In this document: positions 1 through 7,865 of the stretch, piece by piece
Numbering within the stretch: the stretch's first letter is position 1
Layout: every line of letters begins with the position of its first letter
Assembly: GCA_964441505.1 (NCBI GenBank)
Contig: CAYTUV010000004.1
Location: forward strand, 1 to 64,000
Direction: 5' to 3'
Length of the DNA: 64,000 bases
Source: Fen-1258 sp964441505
Lineage (GTDB): Bacteria; Bacteroidota; Ignavibacteria; Ignavibacteriales; Melioribacteraceae
Made by a program: the position numbers and the translations under genes
The notes under the pieces: model-generated
Seen by the model: the letters and a program-made list of their open reading frames with translations, nothing else
Databases searched by the model: none
What the model was told of the DNA's origin: nothing

Positions 1-125
1 ATACTAAGAAGTTCTACTCGTTTATCAATTTTGGGTAATGATAAATTAGAATTATCATTTCTACCTGCTGCAAATGATAAAAATGATAAAGAGGATAACA
101 GGAAAAGCATAATTATTTTTTTCAT
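1..125 (-). CDS. Secreted protein, N-terminal part only (possible DUF4932-like)
   Basis: Read from an ATG at 125 toward the window edge. The 41 visible residues begin with a classic signal peptide (MKKIIMLFLLSS, then a Ser/Leu/Phe-rich core ending in SFAA). The mature start contains KIDKRVELLS, which resembles the opening of secreted DUF4932-type putative metalloproteins (VDKR-x-ELLS); this match is from memory and rests on few residues. A second ATG at 130 is out, because it is followed directly by a stop. The gene is cut by the window, so the catalytic region is not visible. Confidence 0.55.
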   Translation of the reverse strand, partial: MKKIIMLFLLSSLSFLSFAAGRNDNSNLSLPKIDKRVELLS

Positions 126-294
126 TTCATAGCTCAGGTTGAAAAAGTTATTAAATAATAGTTTTACTTTACATTCTGTTAAAATATATTCTGTATTTCA
201 GACGCTTGGAAATATTCGATGTTCGCAGTTTGTTGATAATTCCTTGTTAACTGCACAGAAGCCTTGTCAAAAGCACAGATTATAAGGAGAATAT

Positions 295-999
295 TTATAA
301 ACCTATAAATTGTTTTACCAATTTTATTCTTTGGCGACTAATCGGTAGAATATCTCCGCTTTTTAATAAAGCACGGTATTGACCACCGCCATAGGTTTGA
401 ATCGTATCTATACCATTGATATCAATTATAAATGATTTGTGAATTCTGAAATAATTTGAGGAAAGTAGTTGGGCGAGAGCTTTCATCGATTTATCGCAAT
501 AGGCAATCTGTTTATCCTTAAGATGCAATTCAACATAAATATTTGCTGATTTGAAATAACGAATGTCTTCCAGTGGAATTACTTTAGTCTCAAATGCCCG
601 TTTTACAGTGATATATTTAATTGAATGGCCATCTAAAGCATGATTTGATTTTAATCTTTGAAAAGCTGCTTTCAATCTGTCAATACTGTATGGTTTAGGA
701 ATAAAATCCAATACACCATATTCAAATGCTTCAATAGCCCTATTTATGTTTGCTGAAATAACAATCGTGTGGAATGATTTGCTTACAACTTGTTTTAGGA
801 TTTGAAATCCATCCCTTGCATTGAGATTTAAGTCTAACAATAAAACATCTATCGGTTTTTCATTCAGGTATTCAAGTGCATTGCCCAACGAAGTCTCAAT
901 GTGAATCGATGTAATTTCCTTTTTCAGAATTTGTTTGACTAACGATTGTATGTCTTCTGCGGTAGGTCGCTCGTCTTCAACAATTAGTATGCGCATCAT
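295..999 (-). CDS. LytTR-family response regulator
   Basis: A 234-aa response regulator. The N-terminal receiver domain (about residues 1-120) shows the acidic pocket (VEDE), the phospho-acceptor Asp in DVLLLDLNLN, and the conserved Lys in FIPKPYS. The C-terminal LytTR DNA-binding domain (about 135-234) shows the family pattern YFKSANIYVELH and FRIHKSFIIDI. It should be phosphorylated by the kinase encoded immediately upstream, with which it overlaps by four bases (ATGA at 996-999), indicating translational coupling. ATG at 999 or 996 are both possible starts. Target genes are unknown; LytTR regulators usually bind paired direct repeats, and I saw no convincing pair nearby. Confidence 0.9.
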   Translation of the reverse strand: MMRILIVEDERPTAEDIQSLVKQILKKEITSIHIETSLGNALEYLNEKPIDVLLLDLNLNARDGFQILKQVVSKSFHTIVISANINRAIEAFEYGVLDFIPKPYSIDRLKAAFQRLKSNHALDGHSIKYITVKRAFETKVIPLEDIRYFKSANIYVELHLKDKQIAYCDKSMKALAQLLSSNYFRIHKSFIIDINGIDTIQTYGGGQYRALLKSGDILPISRQRIKLVKQFIGL

Positions 1000-2723
1000 C
1001 TATCCTTAATTTCAATAGTCGTTTCCCATCCTTGTGCAAGTCTATTTGAAGCTAAATTCCATCTGTTTGGGTAGCTTTCCTCAAGCCGACTTTTAATGTA
1101 TCGCAACCCAAAACCACTTGAATCCTTTGACTCATCGGTATTAAAGTCGCCATCATTTGAAAGAATATATTTAGTGCAATCCGAATTCTTTATTCGCTGT
1201 AATTTAAATATTCCAGTGATTTTATTTTCATAGCCGTGCGTTAGTCCGTTTTCAATAAGTGTATGAAATATCATTGGTGGAATATTTTCCTTTTCATTAA
1301 TGTCTAATATTTCCATTTTATAATCAGCGCCCTTGCGATAGCTCATAATTTTAAGATGAGCTTTACACAAATCAATTTCTTGTTTTATTGGAATTAGTTT
1401 AAGAGCAGAAATTTGATTTATCATTCTAAATTCCTCTGCCAGAGCTTCAATAAGTTTAATAGCTGAATTGGAATCCTTTCGGAGCCATACGATTATTGAT
1501 GTTAATGTATTTAAAATGAAATGTGGATTAATATTCTTCTTTAATAATTCGTTTTCTAAATGAGCAGATTTAAGTTGCGCTTCCTTTTCGGCTTTTTCAC
1601 TCCTTGCAAACTTCTTGGCTATTGAAAAGCTTGTGCATATTACCATGACTGTTGCCAATCCGGCAAAAGCAAAATTGAAATGATAAGCTACCCATGCTAA
1701 AGCGAGACCGCTGATAATAATTATACTTTCTTCCCGTCGTCTGAGTAATGCTGCCAACGCAATAGAACTGCTTTCAATAAGAACTATGAGAGTAAAAACA
1801 CTAAAAAAAATCAAAAAGTTTGCAAGGAATAATGAAGTTATAAGATTTGTTAAGATTACTAGCCCAATAAATTTTTTAGGAAATGAAAACATGTAAATAA
1901 AAAAAGCGGGAAAAAGAATAGAGAATACTACCGTAATTAACTGATAGATATATAACTGCCATGTCACAATTGTGGTTGGGACATTAATTATAAATGGAGC
2001 TAGATTTGTTGTTGAATCTAAAATCACAACAAAACAAATTAAACTGAATAACAGGTGTTCAGTTCTTCTTTTTCTTGCTAAATAGAGAAAAAGATTAAAC
2101 AGAAATGGAATAAATAAAATTCCTATTATAAAAAACGATTGATACGCCGAGATGAACAAATTCTTTAGTGTAGCATCGTAAGGACCAATTATAAGGCCGC
2201 CGTAATACCATTTCCATGATGAAGAGTTATGATGATTAGATATTCGGAGAATAATTGTATGCTTTCCAACAGTTATGAGATAAGAAGGCAGAGGCAGATT
2301 AAAATTGAATTTGCCTGCTGATTCATCAGCGTTTTTGATTCCAATGATTCCATTTTGTGCAATCTTCATCCCATCCCAATAAATTTCATATGCCGTAATA
2401 AAATTCATTGGGAATAATCCTAAAACAGTTCCCTTGCTAACTGTATCCTCAATAATAATTTCAGTTTTTAAAAGCCAATTTCCTTCTGAGTATTTCTCCA
2501 TAGATAAAGAAGAATTAACAGGAAGCCATGAAAAATTATCTAAATTTTCAAAAAACTCTTTTGACGCATTATCTTTTGCAATTTGCCAATGTTTTAATTG
2601 AATAGATTTATTGGAAGAAGAAATAATGTTATATGGAGCTTCTGTTGTTGCGCTATTAAGACTAACAACTGAGAGAAAAATAATAATAAATATGAGAACA
2701 GAATGATGATTAAATTTTTTCAT
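996..2723 (-). CDS. 7TM sensor histidine kinase (LytS/HisKA_7TM type)
   Basis: About 575 aa from the ATG at 2723, which starts a signal-like segment (MKKFNHHSVLIFIII). An extension to a GTG at 2843 adds 40 residues with no signal or domain and no Shine-Dalgarno, so it was not used. Order: signal peptide; extracytoplasmic beta-rich sensor resembling 7TMR-DISM extracellular domains; a block of about seven membrane helices; then a cytoplasmic kinase core with the phospho-acceptor motif NPHFILNTLTS and a degenerate ATPase domain (FHTLIENGLTHG, SGFGLRYIKSRL). This is the His_kinase/HATPase type that partners LytTR regulators, and its partner overlaps its stop codon. The ligand is unknown. Confidence 0.85.
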   Translation of the reverse strand: MKKFNHHSVLIFIIIFLSVVSLNSATTEAPYNIISSSNKSIQLKHWQIAKDNASKEFFENLDNFSWLPVNSSLSMEKYSEGNWLLKTEIIIEDTVSKGTVLGLFPMNFITAYEIYWDGMKIAQNGIIGIKNADESAGKFNFNLPLPSYLITVGKHTIILRISNHHNSSSWKWYYGGLIIGPYDATLKNLFISAYQSFFIIGILFIPFLFNLFLYLARKRRTEHLLFSLICFVVILDSTTNLAPFIINVPTTIVTWQLYIYQLITVVFSILFPAFFIYMFSFPKKFIGLVILTNLITSLFLANFLIFFSVFTLIVLIESSSIALAALLRRREESIIIISGLALAWVAYHFNFAFAGLATVMVICTSFSIAKKFARSEKAEKEAQLKSAHLENELLKKNINPHFILNTLTSIIVWLRKDSNSAIKLIEALAEEFRMINQISALKLIPIKQEIDLCKAHLKIMSYRKGADYKMEILDINEKENIPPMIFHTLIENGLTHGYENKITGIFKLQRIKNSDCTKYILSNDGDFNTDESKDSSGFGLRYIKSRLEESYPNRWNLASNRLAQGWETTIEIKDR

Positions 2724-3059
2724 TATGCTTAGAGTAACAGCTTCTGAATAAATACTAACACAATATTGTAATTTAAAATTTATAGAAAAAGATTTGCGGA
2801 AACAAAGCATTGTTACTAACCTTAATTCCCTCTGTTTTTTCACTTTTCTACTTTAAATGGATTTTAGAATTATGTTTACTTGATACAAACGAGCTATGTA
2901 TGTAGTTGGTGAGTCACGTTTTCTCCTATTGTAAAACTATTGCAATCTCTGAAAAACTTTTTAATTCGATCTAATTTAAAAGAATTTAGAAAAAAAGAAG
3001 TGCTTTGTAATCAGTCCCACCGAGGCGGGATGGGTTCGAGCCTGCCTGCCGGTAGAGTC

Positions 3060-3196
3060 TGTTGCACAAGGAAGCATGTCATTTCGCAGGAGTTCCGTTT
3101 TGTGGAACGACTGAGAAATCTTACGATAATGTTACATAAAGATTTCTCCTCCGCTAAAGCGGAATCGAAATGACCGTGAAAAGAGTTCTGCAACAC
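3060..3196 (+). repeat. Fold-back dispersed element, copy A
   Basis: A 137-bp element bounded by inverted termini (TGTTGCA at 3060, TGCAACA ending 3196). Nested inside are inverted blocks TCATTTCG/CGAAATGA and GAGAAATCTT/AAGATTTCTC, plus two hairpins: GTTCC-GTTTTGT-GGAAC and CCGCTAAAGCGG. It is flanked by a CTGCCGG-rich stretch. Its reverse complement matches copy B at 21388-21524 over the full length, except at the second hairpin, where the arms differ completely. Short reading frames across it on both strands have no coding support. Confidence 0.85.
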
Positions 3197-3224
3197 GCTG
3201 GGTAGGCAGGTCTCATAGCCAGCT

Positions 3225-3266
3225 CAAAAAACCCCAAAACGAAAGATTTTGGGGTTTTGTTTTTTG
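3225..3266. terminator. Bidirectional Rho-independent terminator
   Basis: Perfect 12-bp stem AAAACCCCAAAA (3228-3239) with TTTTGGGGTTTT (3247-3258), 7-nt loop, followed on the plus strand by GTTTTTT and preceded by an A-run that gives a U-run on the minus strand. It backs up the terminator at 3333-3372 behind the minus-strand outer-membrane operon. Confidence 0.75.
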
Positions 3267-3332
3267 AATTATCTTCGTAACACAAACAAAAAATCATGTG
3301 CTCTCCTGGAATAATTAGGCTGATGCTGATAT

Positions 3333-3372
3333 AAATAAAAACTTCTCCAGAGTCGGGCTTACCCTGGAGAAG
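3333..3372 (-). terminator. Rho-independent terminator of the PorV-like operon
   Basis: On the minus strand a 9-bp stem CTTCTCCAG/CTGGAGAAG (3364-3372 with 3342-3350) with a 13-nt loop is followed directly by TTTTTATTTATAT. It lies about 65 bp past the stop codon of the PorV-like gene, the expected place for the end of that transcript. Confidence 0.8.
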
Positions 3373-3438
3373 CTCAAGGAGAGGCATATATGCATCGAAA
3401 GTTGCGGGGCCCTTTCTTCCCCGCCTGCCTCTAATTAT

Positions 3439-4467
3439 TTAGAATGCGAATGTCACTCCGAACATATGACTTGACTCAAAATATTTTACATCTCTATAAG
3501 CGTAGTCAACTTTTACATCAACTCCGCCTATATTATATTTTAAGCCGAAGCCGACTGTATATTTATAGAGGAATGTGCTCGACTCATATTCCGGCGCGAA
3601 GGAATAACCGCCTCTGATAAAAAGCAGATCGTTGTAGCAATATTCCGCACCCAGTTTATACTGATCGCTTGAAAAATTATTATTCTGGAATGACGAAGAG
3701 ATAAATAATTTATTGCTTTCATTTATTACCGGCTGATATGATAAACCGATTTCAAATGAAGAGGGCAGATCAAACGGCGCAGGATCGATTTTGTAATATT
3801 GTAACGGCCGGGTTAAGCTTGGTGCCTCAGCCTGAATATTTAATCCCGAACCTCCGTATTTCATTTGTGGTCCCAGGTTTTTCATTGCCATCGCAAAACT
3901 AAGTCCTTCAACACCCGCCAGACCTGAATACATCACGCCAAGATTGATGGCAATTCCGGTTGTGCTGACAAGATTGAGTGTTTCACTAATAAGATTTGCA
4001 CTCAGACCAACCGAAACTCTGTCACTCAGATTTTTTGCATACGTCAGACCCATGGTCATCAGTTGGGGACTGTAAGTTTGTCCGGTTCCATCTGGGTTTT
4101 CGACTGTCGTTACCGGTATATCTTCCATCGACAGTGATTTAATTGAAAAGGCAATAGAGCCTATACTCCCAACCTGAAGGCCGATGGCTGCATAGTTAAC
4201 GCCGATATCTGCAATGTGGGACATATAAGAGAATGAAGCTTCAACCGGTTGACTGGTACGAGATAGCCCAGCCGGATTCCAGAACAACGCATCAACTCCT
4301 CTCAGAGAAGAAATGTTGGATCCATTCATACCGATTCCGCGCGCACCAACCGGGATTAATAACTGAGCAGCTCCTCCGGTTCCGTTTCTAGTACCTCCGC
4401 CTGCAAATAAAGGAACCTGCGATACTAAAAAAAGCGCCATTAAGATTAAGTTAATTTTATTTCTCAT
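3439..4467 (-). CDS. PorV/PorQ-family outer-membrane beta-barrel protein (UPF0164)
   Basis: A 342-aa protein with a signal peptide (NLILMALFLVSQVPLFAGGG) and the family hallmark GGAAQLLIPVGARGIGM followed by GVDALFWNPAGLSR. The rest is amphipathic beta-strand sequence ending in aromatic GVTFAF, typical of a barrel terminus. PorV proteins shuttle or hold cargo of the type IX secretion system; the adjacent secreted protein carries a sorting-like C-terminus. The start is ATG 4467, preceded by GAGGAG six bases upstream; the in-frame TTG at 4479 lies just before that ribosome-binding site and was rejected. The gene follows the 1111-aa protein by 27 bp and is last in the operon. Confidence 0.85.
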   Translation of the reverse strand: MRNKINLILMALFLVSQVPLFAGGGTRNGTGGAAQLLIPVGARGIGMNGSNISSLRGVDALFWNPAGLSRTSQPVEASFSYMSHIADIGVNYAAIGLQVGSIGSIAFSIKSLSMEDIPVTTVENPDGTGQTYSPQLMTMGLTYAKNLSDRVSVGLSANLISETLNLVSTTGIAINLGVMYSGLAGVEGLSFAMAMKNLGPQMKYGGSGLNIQAEAPSLTRPLQYYKIDPAPFDLPSSFEIGLSYQPVINESNKLFISSSFQNNNFSSDQYKLGAEYCYNDLLFIRGGYSFAPEYESSTFLYKYTVGFGLKYNIGGVDVKVDYAYRDVKYFESSHMFGVTFAF

Positions 4468-4494
4468 TTTTCTCCTCAAACTTTTTTTACAATT

Positions 4495-7400
4495 TTAGAA
4501 TTTGTCGAGAATCTGTTGTTCCTGGACTATGGAAAACTTCAGCGTCTTAGTCTTGCCAAGATCGGGCATCTCTATGAATGCGATATAAAGACCGCTTGCA
4601 GCAGGCAACCCGGATCCGTTCATCAAATCCCATCTTTCAAACTGTGAGTTATTATCTTTCTCAATAACCCTGATCATTTCACCGGCAACGTTCACAATTC
4701 GGATTGTAGCTTTATTCGGCAGGTGACTGAATGTAATCCATCGGAAATATTTATTCTGTTCCTGGGTATTAACTCCGTAGTAAGGATTCGGGAAGACATT
4801 GATTTTATTCACGTCATCCTTGGCAAGATCGGCATTATTAGTATTGGCAGGCGCCGTAAACGAGAACTCATCATCAACGGAATTTGGTTTTGTTGTGATA
4901 ATTTTAAATACCGTTCCAGGTTCAGGCAATTTTTTATCTGCCGGAAGAGAAGCAATATTTGCCGCATCCACCAGGTTCCATCCAACAAATACTAATCGTG
5001 AAAATCCGCCATACGTTCCCCATACAGTGTTATAATCTCTCCATAATGCAGCAGCAACTGCACCAGGTACATCTGCCGTAACTTTTGCTAATATATCATT
5101 GTATCCTTTACTTCCGGGAGTTTTATCAATTGGCATTGCCATATAAATTGCATCTGTCTGAGGATCGTTATTTCCACCAGATTGAACGTTGTCCTGAGTA
5201 GTCAGATCGAACACACCATTCGCGTTAACATCCAGAATCTCGGGTAATATCTGGTAATCATCGGCGGTGGAAGAGGTGCCTCTTGTATTCCATATTTGAA
5301 ATGGAACATTTATAACAGCGCCTGGTGCCGGACTGAATATAAGAGCCCTTCCTCCGGTTGATGTAAATCTAATTTCTATATCATCCGGAATTAATGCCGC
5401 AAGTCCCGTGATATTGCTTGGAGCGTTTGATCCTCCAATAAACGGCGTGCAACGTGATAGCCAGTAATCATATGAGTTGTCAGTATTTCCTGCAACATAA
5501 TTTGTTCCGAATACCCAAACAGCGCCGCTTTTCTGTTCATTAGGAGTCGCATTTTCCCAATCCCAGTTTACGGTTGCGCTAACCGGCGGATTTAACGTAC
5601 CGTTAGCATTGGCAGTGACCAGAAAATCTTTAATATCATTCGGCGGACCAGTTACTTTAATTTCCAATCCGTCAATGATAGGATAAGAATTATCTCCAGA
5701 CTGATTTACAACTTTACTGGCTTTCTTAACTCCCGTGTTAACATCAATTACGTTCCATACAATATTAGAACCAACTTTTTCAAAAGTGACTTTGTAATTA
5801 TGTCCGGTTACCAGAGTTGGATCTTTAACGGTCACCTCAACATTTCCATCTGACTTGGATGATGTTTTAGATGTATGTGTAATACCGGTTACAGAGTTAC
5901 CGTAAGTATTAGTATATCGAACACCCGGATTAGGACTTTTCGGAGTTACTCTAATTGATGCAATTGGATTTTCAAGAACCTGAGGAATTGCTAATGGATC
6001 GGGATTAAATGAATATGATGTAACCGCATAATAATACTCAGATCCATTATAAAGAGGTTGACCGGTTTTCACATAATCTTGTGTAATGTCAATTGATCTT
6101 GAGATTCCGGCATCCTTACCATACTGGACGGCAACTAATTCATTATTACCGGTCCTGCTGTCAAAGACATAGTCATATAAAACTTTTAAATTGTTTACCA
6201 AATCATAAGTAGCAATTAATTTTGCATCAGCTTTTAGAGAGGATGATAAAGGCAGTTGATAAACATTATACCCTTCGAATTTATAACCTTTTTGAGAATA
6301 TCCTTCTGTTAATGCCGCAGCAGTAGGATCTCCCCACGAAAGAATTACTTCCTTGTCCAAACCGGAAGCATTCACAATTGGAAGAGCCGCGCCGGTAGGA
6401 ACTCGGAAGAAATCATTGTAAGCATCTTGAGCAACTTTATCATAGGCTTTTAGAAGAGTTACCGAGTTAAGATAATCGGTTCCCATAGCACAAATTTGTG
6501 CAACAACAATTTCTTGTGTATCACGTGGTGCCATATTGAATGGACCGGACGCAGAACCTATTCTTCTATCGCTGGTGCTTATAATTTCTCCATCTACCCA
6601 ACCGGTCCCCGTAACTGGATCACCAGACAAAGCAAATGGAGTGGCTCTTGCCCCAAGTCTGGCGGGTGTTCTAAAAGATTCTCCGCTTCTTCCAATTCTG
6701 CCCTGGAAAAAATTATAAAACTCAGTTGTTCCAGCATAAGTGCCATTCGGTGGATCAGACACCGCAGGATCTCCTTTTGCAAAATAGTAGAAGGCGGTCA
6801 TAGGCAGATTTCTCTTGCCGCCAATTTTCCTTCCTCTAAAAATTGCAGTATCGGATGGAGCTCCATTAACAACTGGTCCTTGGAAAAAATCAAAACCTGT
6901 TGCCGGCGGAATCATTGTTCCATATTTCGAATCGTGATTCGAAGCATTGTAAACGAAACCAAGGCTTAAAGTTGTATCGCAACCTGCCATATCATCATCG
7001 GAAAATCCTAAATCAATATCGGACCACATACTAACGTACATATCTCTGAAGGTGTCTGTACTTTTGTTTATTAACAGGTATTTCCTGAAAATCATATTAC
7101 CGAGTGGACCCGCTTGAGAATATGCCCACATAGTACCTTGCTCTTCAATACCCATTGGTTGAGAACCATGAAGTGCTGTTGTCTTTGTTTGATCCAGATC
7201 ATTAGCAACGTACCAGATTGTTTGACTTGCGCCGGGAACTCCGGGTATATCCACATCAGGATTATATTTTTTATCACCGTCTTTATCTTCGTACGGTGCG
7301 CCATCCTGCCATGGCCATTCTTTCCAATCTAAATCATATTGATTGAAAATTTCTGCAAGAGGTACTCCCTCGTCTCTTGATTCCATCGTAAGATCAGCTG

Positions 7401-7830
7401 TTCTATAATCCGGTCTTACACGATAGATTCTGTTCTTAGGCAAATTTGGACTTTCTGCTACACCGGGCGAAAGTATTTTACCTTGTTGAAGTCCGGCAAC
7501 GTATGCATTTCCTCCAACTCTAATATCAGTAGCACTTCCATTTATTTTCGCTCCCCACAAAAGACCGGATTCATAAGCCGCTGTTTTACCGCTTCCTTTT
7601 GGGAAAAAGAAACCAGCATTATTCGAATCCAGATCATCGGAATCACCATCACTTCTAAAGAAGGTTGAGATGCTATTAATATTTAGACGCGTTGTATTCG
7701 GTGAACCCAAGGTTGTCTTATTCACTTTTGTTTTTGTTCCTTTTCCCTCGGCAAATTGCCTTGCAGGTAAAAACAAGAGGGATAGAACAATAAGCAATAA
7801 CATTACCATTTTATTTTTAATCATTTTCAT
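4495..7830 (-). CDS. Large secreted protein with C-terminal FlgD/T9SS-type sorting-like domain
   Basis: A 1111-aa secreted protein. The N-terminus has a signal peptide (MVMLLLIVLSLLFLPARQ). The long middle holds beta-rich and fibronectin-like sequence (for example ALPIVNASGLDKEVILSW) with Ca-binding-like Asp/Asn repeats (DKDGDKKYNPDVDIPG). The last about 95 residues (NVFPNPYYG ... RIVNVAGEMIRVIEKD ... WDLMNGSGLPAASGLYIAFI) match the FlgD-like/type-A sorting pattern of Bacteroidota-group exported proteins. No enzymatic motif was recognised. It sits between a TonB receptor (35 bp upstream) and a PorV-like protein, so surface display through type IX-like secretion is a reasonable inference. Start ATG 7830 has GGGAG just upstream; ATG 7824 is also possible. 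Confidence 0.8.
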   Translation of the reverse strand: MKMIKNKMVMLLLIVLSLLFLPARQFAEGKGTKTKVNKTTLGSPNTTRLNINSISTFFRSDGDSDDLDSNNAGFFFPKGSGKTAAYESGLLWGAKINGSATDIRVGGNAYVAGLQQGKILSPGVAESPNLPKNRIYRVRPDYRTADLTMESRDEGVPLAEIFNQYDLDWKEWPWQDGAPYEDKDGDKKYNPDVDIPGVPGASQTIWYVANDLDQTKTTALHGSQPMGIEEQGTMWAYSQAGPLGNMIFRKYLLINKSTDTFRDMYVSMWSDIDLGFSDDDMAGCDTTLSLGFVYNASNHDSKYGTMIPPATGFDFFQGPVVNGAPSDTAIFRGRKIGGKRNLPMTAFYYFAKGDPAVSDPPNGTYAGTTEFYNFFQGRIGRSGESFRTPARLGARATPFALSGDPVTGTGWVDGEIISTSDRRIGSASGPFNMAPRDTQEIVVAQICAMGTDYLNSVTLLKAYDKVAQDAYNDFFRVPTGAALPIVNASGLDKEVILSWGDPTAAALTEGYSQKGYKFEGYNVYQLPLSSSLKADAKLIATYDLVNNLKVLYDYVFDSRTGNNELVAVQYGKDAGISRSIDITQDYVKTGQPLYNGSEYYYAVTSYSFNPDPLAIPQVLENPIASIRVTPKSPNPGVRYTNTYGNSVTGITHTSKTSSKSDGNVEVTVKDPTLVTGHNYKVTFEKVGSNIVWNVIDVNTGVKKASKVVNQSGDNSYPIIDGLEIKVTGPPNDIKDFLVTANANGTLNPPVSATVNWDWENATPNEQKSGAVWVFGTNYVAGNTDNSYDYWLSRCTPFIGGSNAPSNITGLAALIPDDIEIRFTSTGGRALIFSPAPGAVINVPFQIWNTRGTSSTADDYQILPEILDVNANGVFDLTTQDNVQSGGNNDPQTDAIYMAMPIDKTPGSKGYNDILAKVTADVPGAVAAALWRDYNTVWGTYGGFSRLVFVGWNLVDAANIASLPADKKLPEPGTVFKIITTKPNSVDDEFSFTAPANTNNADLAKDDVNKINVFPNPYYGVNTQEQNKYFRWITFSHLPNKATIRIVNVAGEMIRVIEKDNNSQFERWDLMNGSGLPAASGLYIAFIEMPDLGKTKTLKFSIVQEQQILDKF

Positions 7831-7865
7831 TAACTCCCATTAATTTTTTTTCAACAATAGACCTG

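Noticed and set aside
2724..2843. Forty-residue N-terminal extension of the 7TM kinase from a GTG
   Set aside because: No ribosome-binding site and no signal or domain; the ATG at 2723 starts a proper signal peptide.
3021..3060. GGTTCGAGCC, resembling a tRNA T-arm
   Set aside because: No acceptor, D or anticodon arms could be folded around it; it belongs to the repeat flank.
2940..3387. Three short reading frames across the intergenic region
   Set aside because: They lie in the fold-back element and terminators, on both strands, with no ribosome-binding site or domain.
6496..6969. 157-codon plus-strand frame inside the large secreted protein gene
   Set aside because: Antisense shadow; low-complexity translation rich in Ser, Cys and Arg, and the host gene is well supported.
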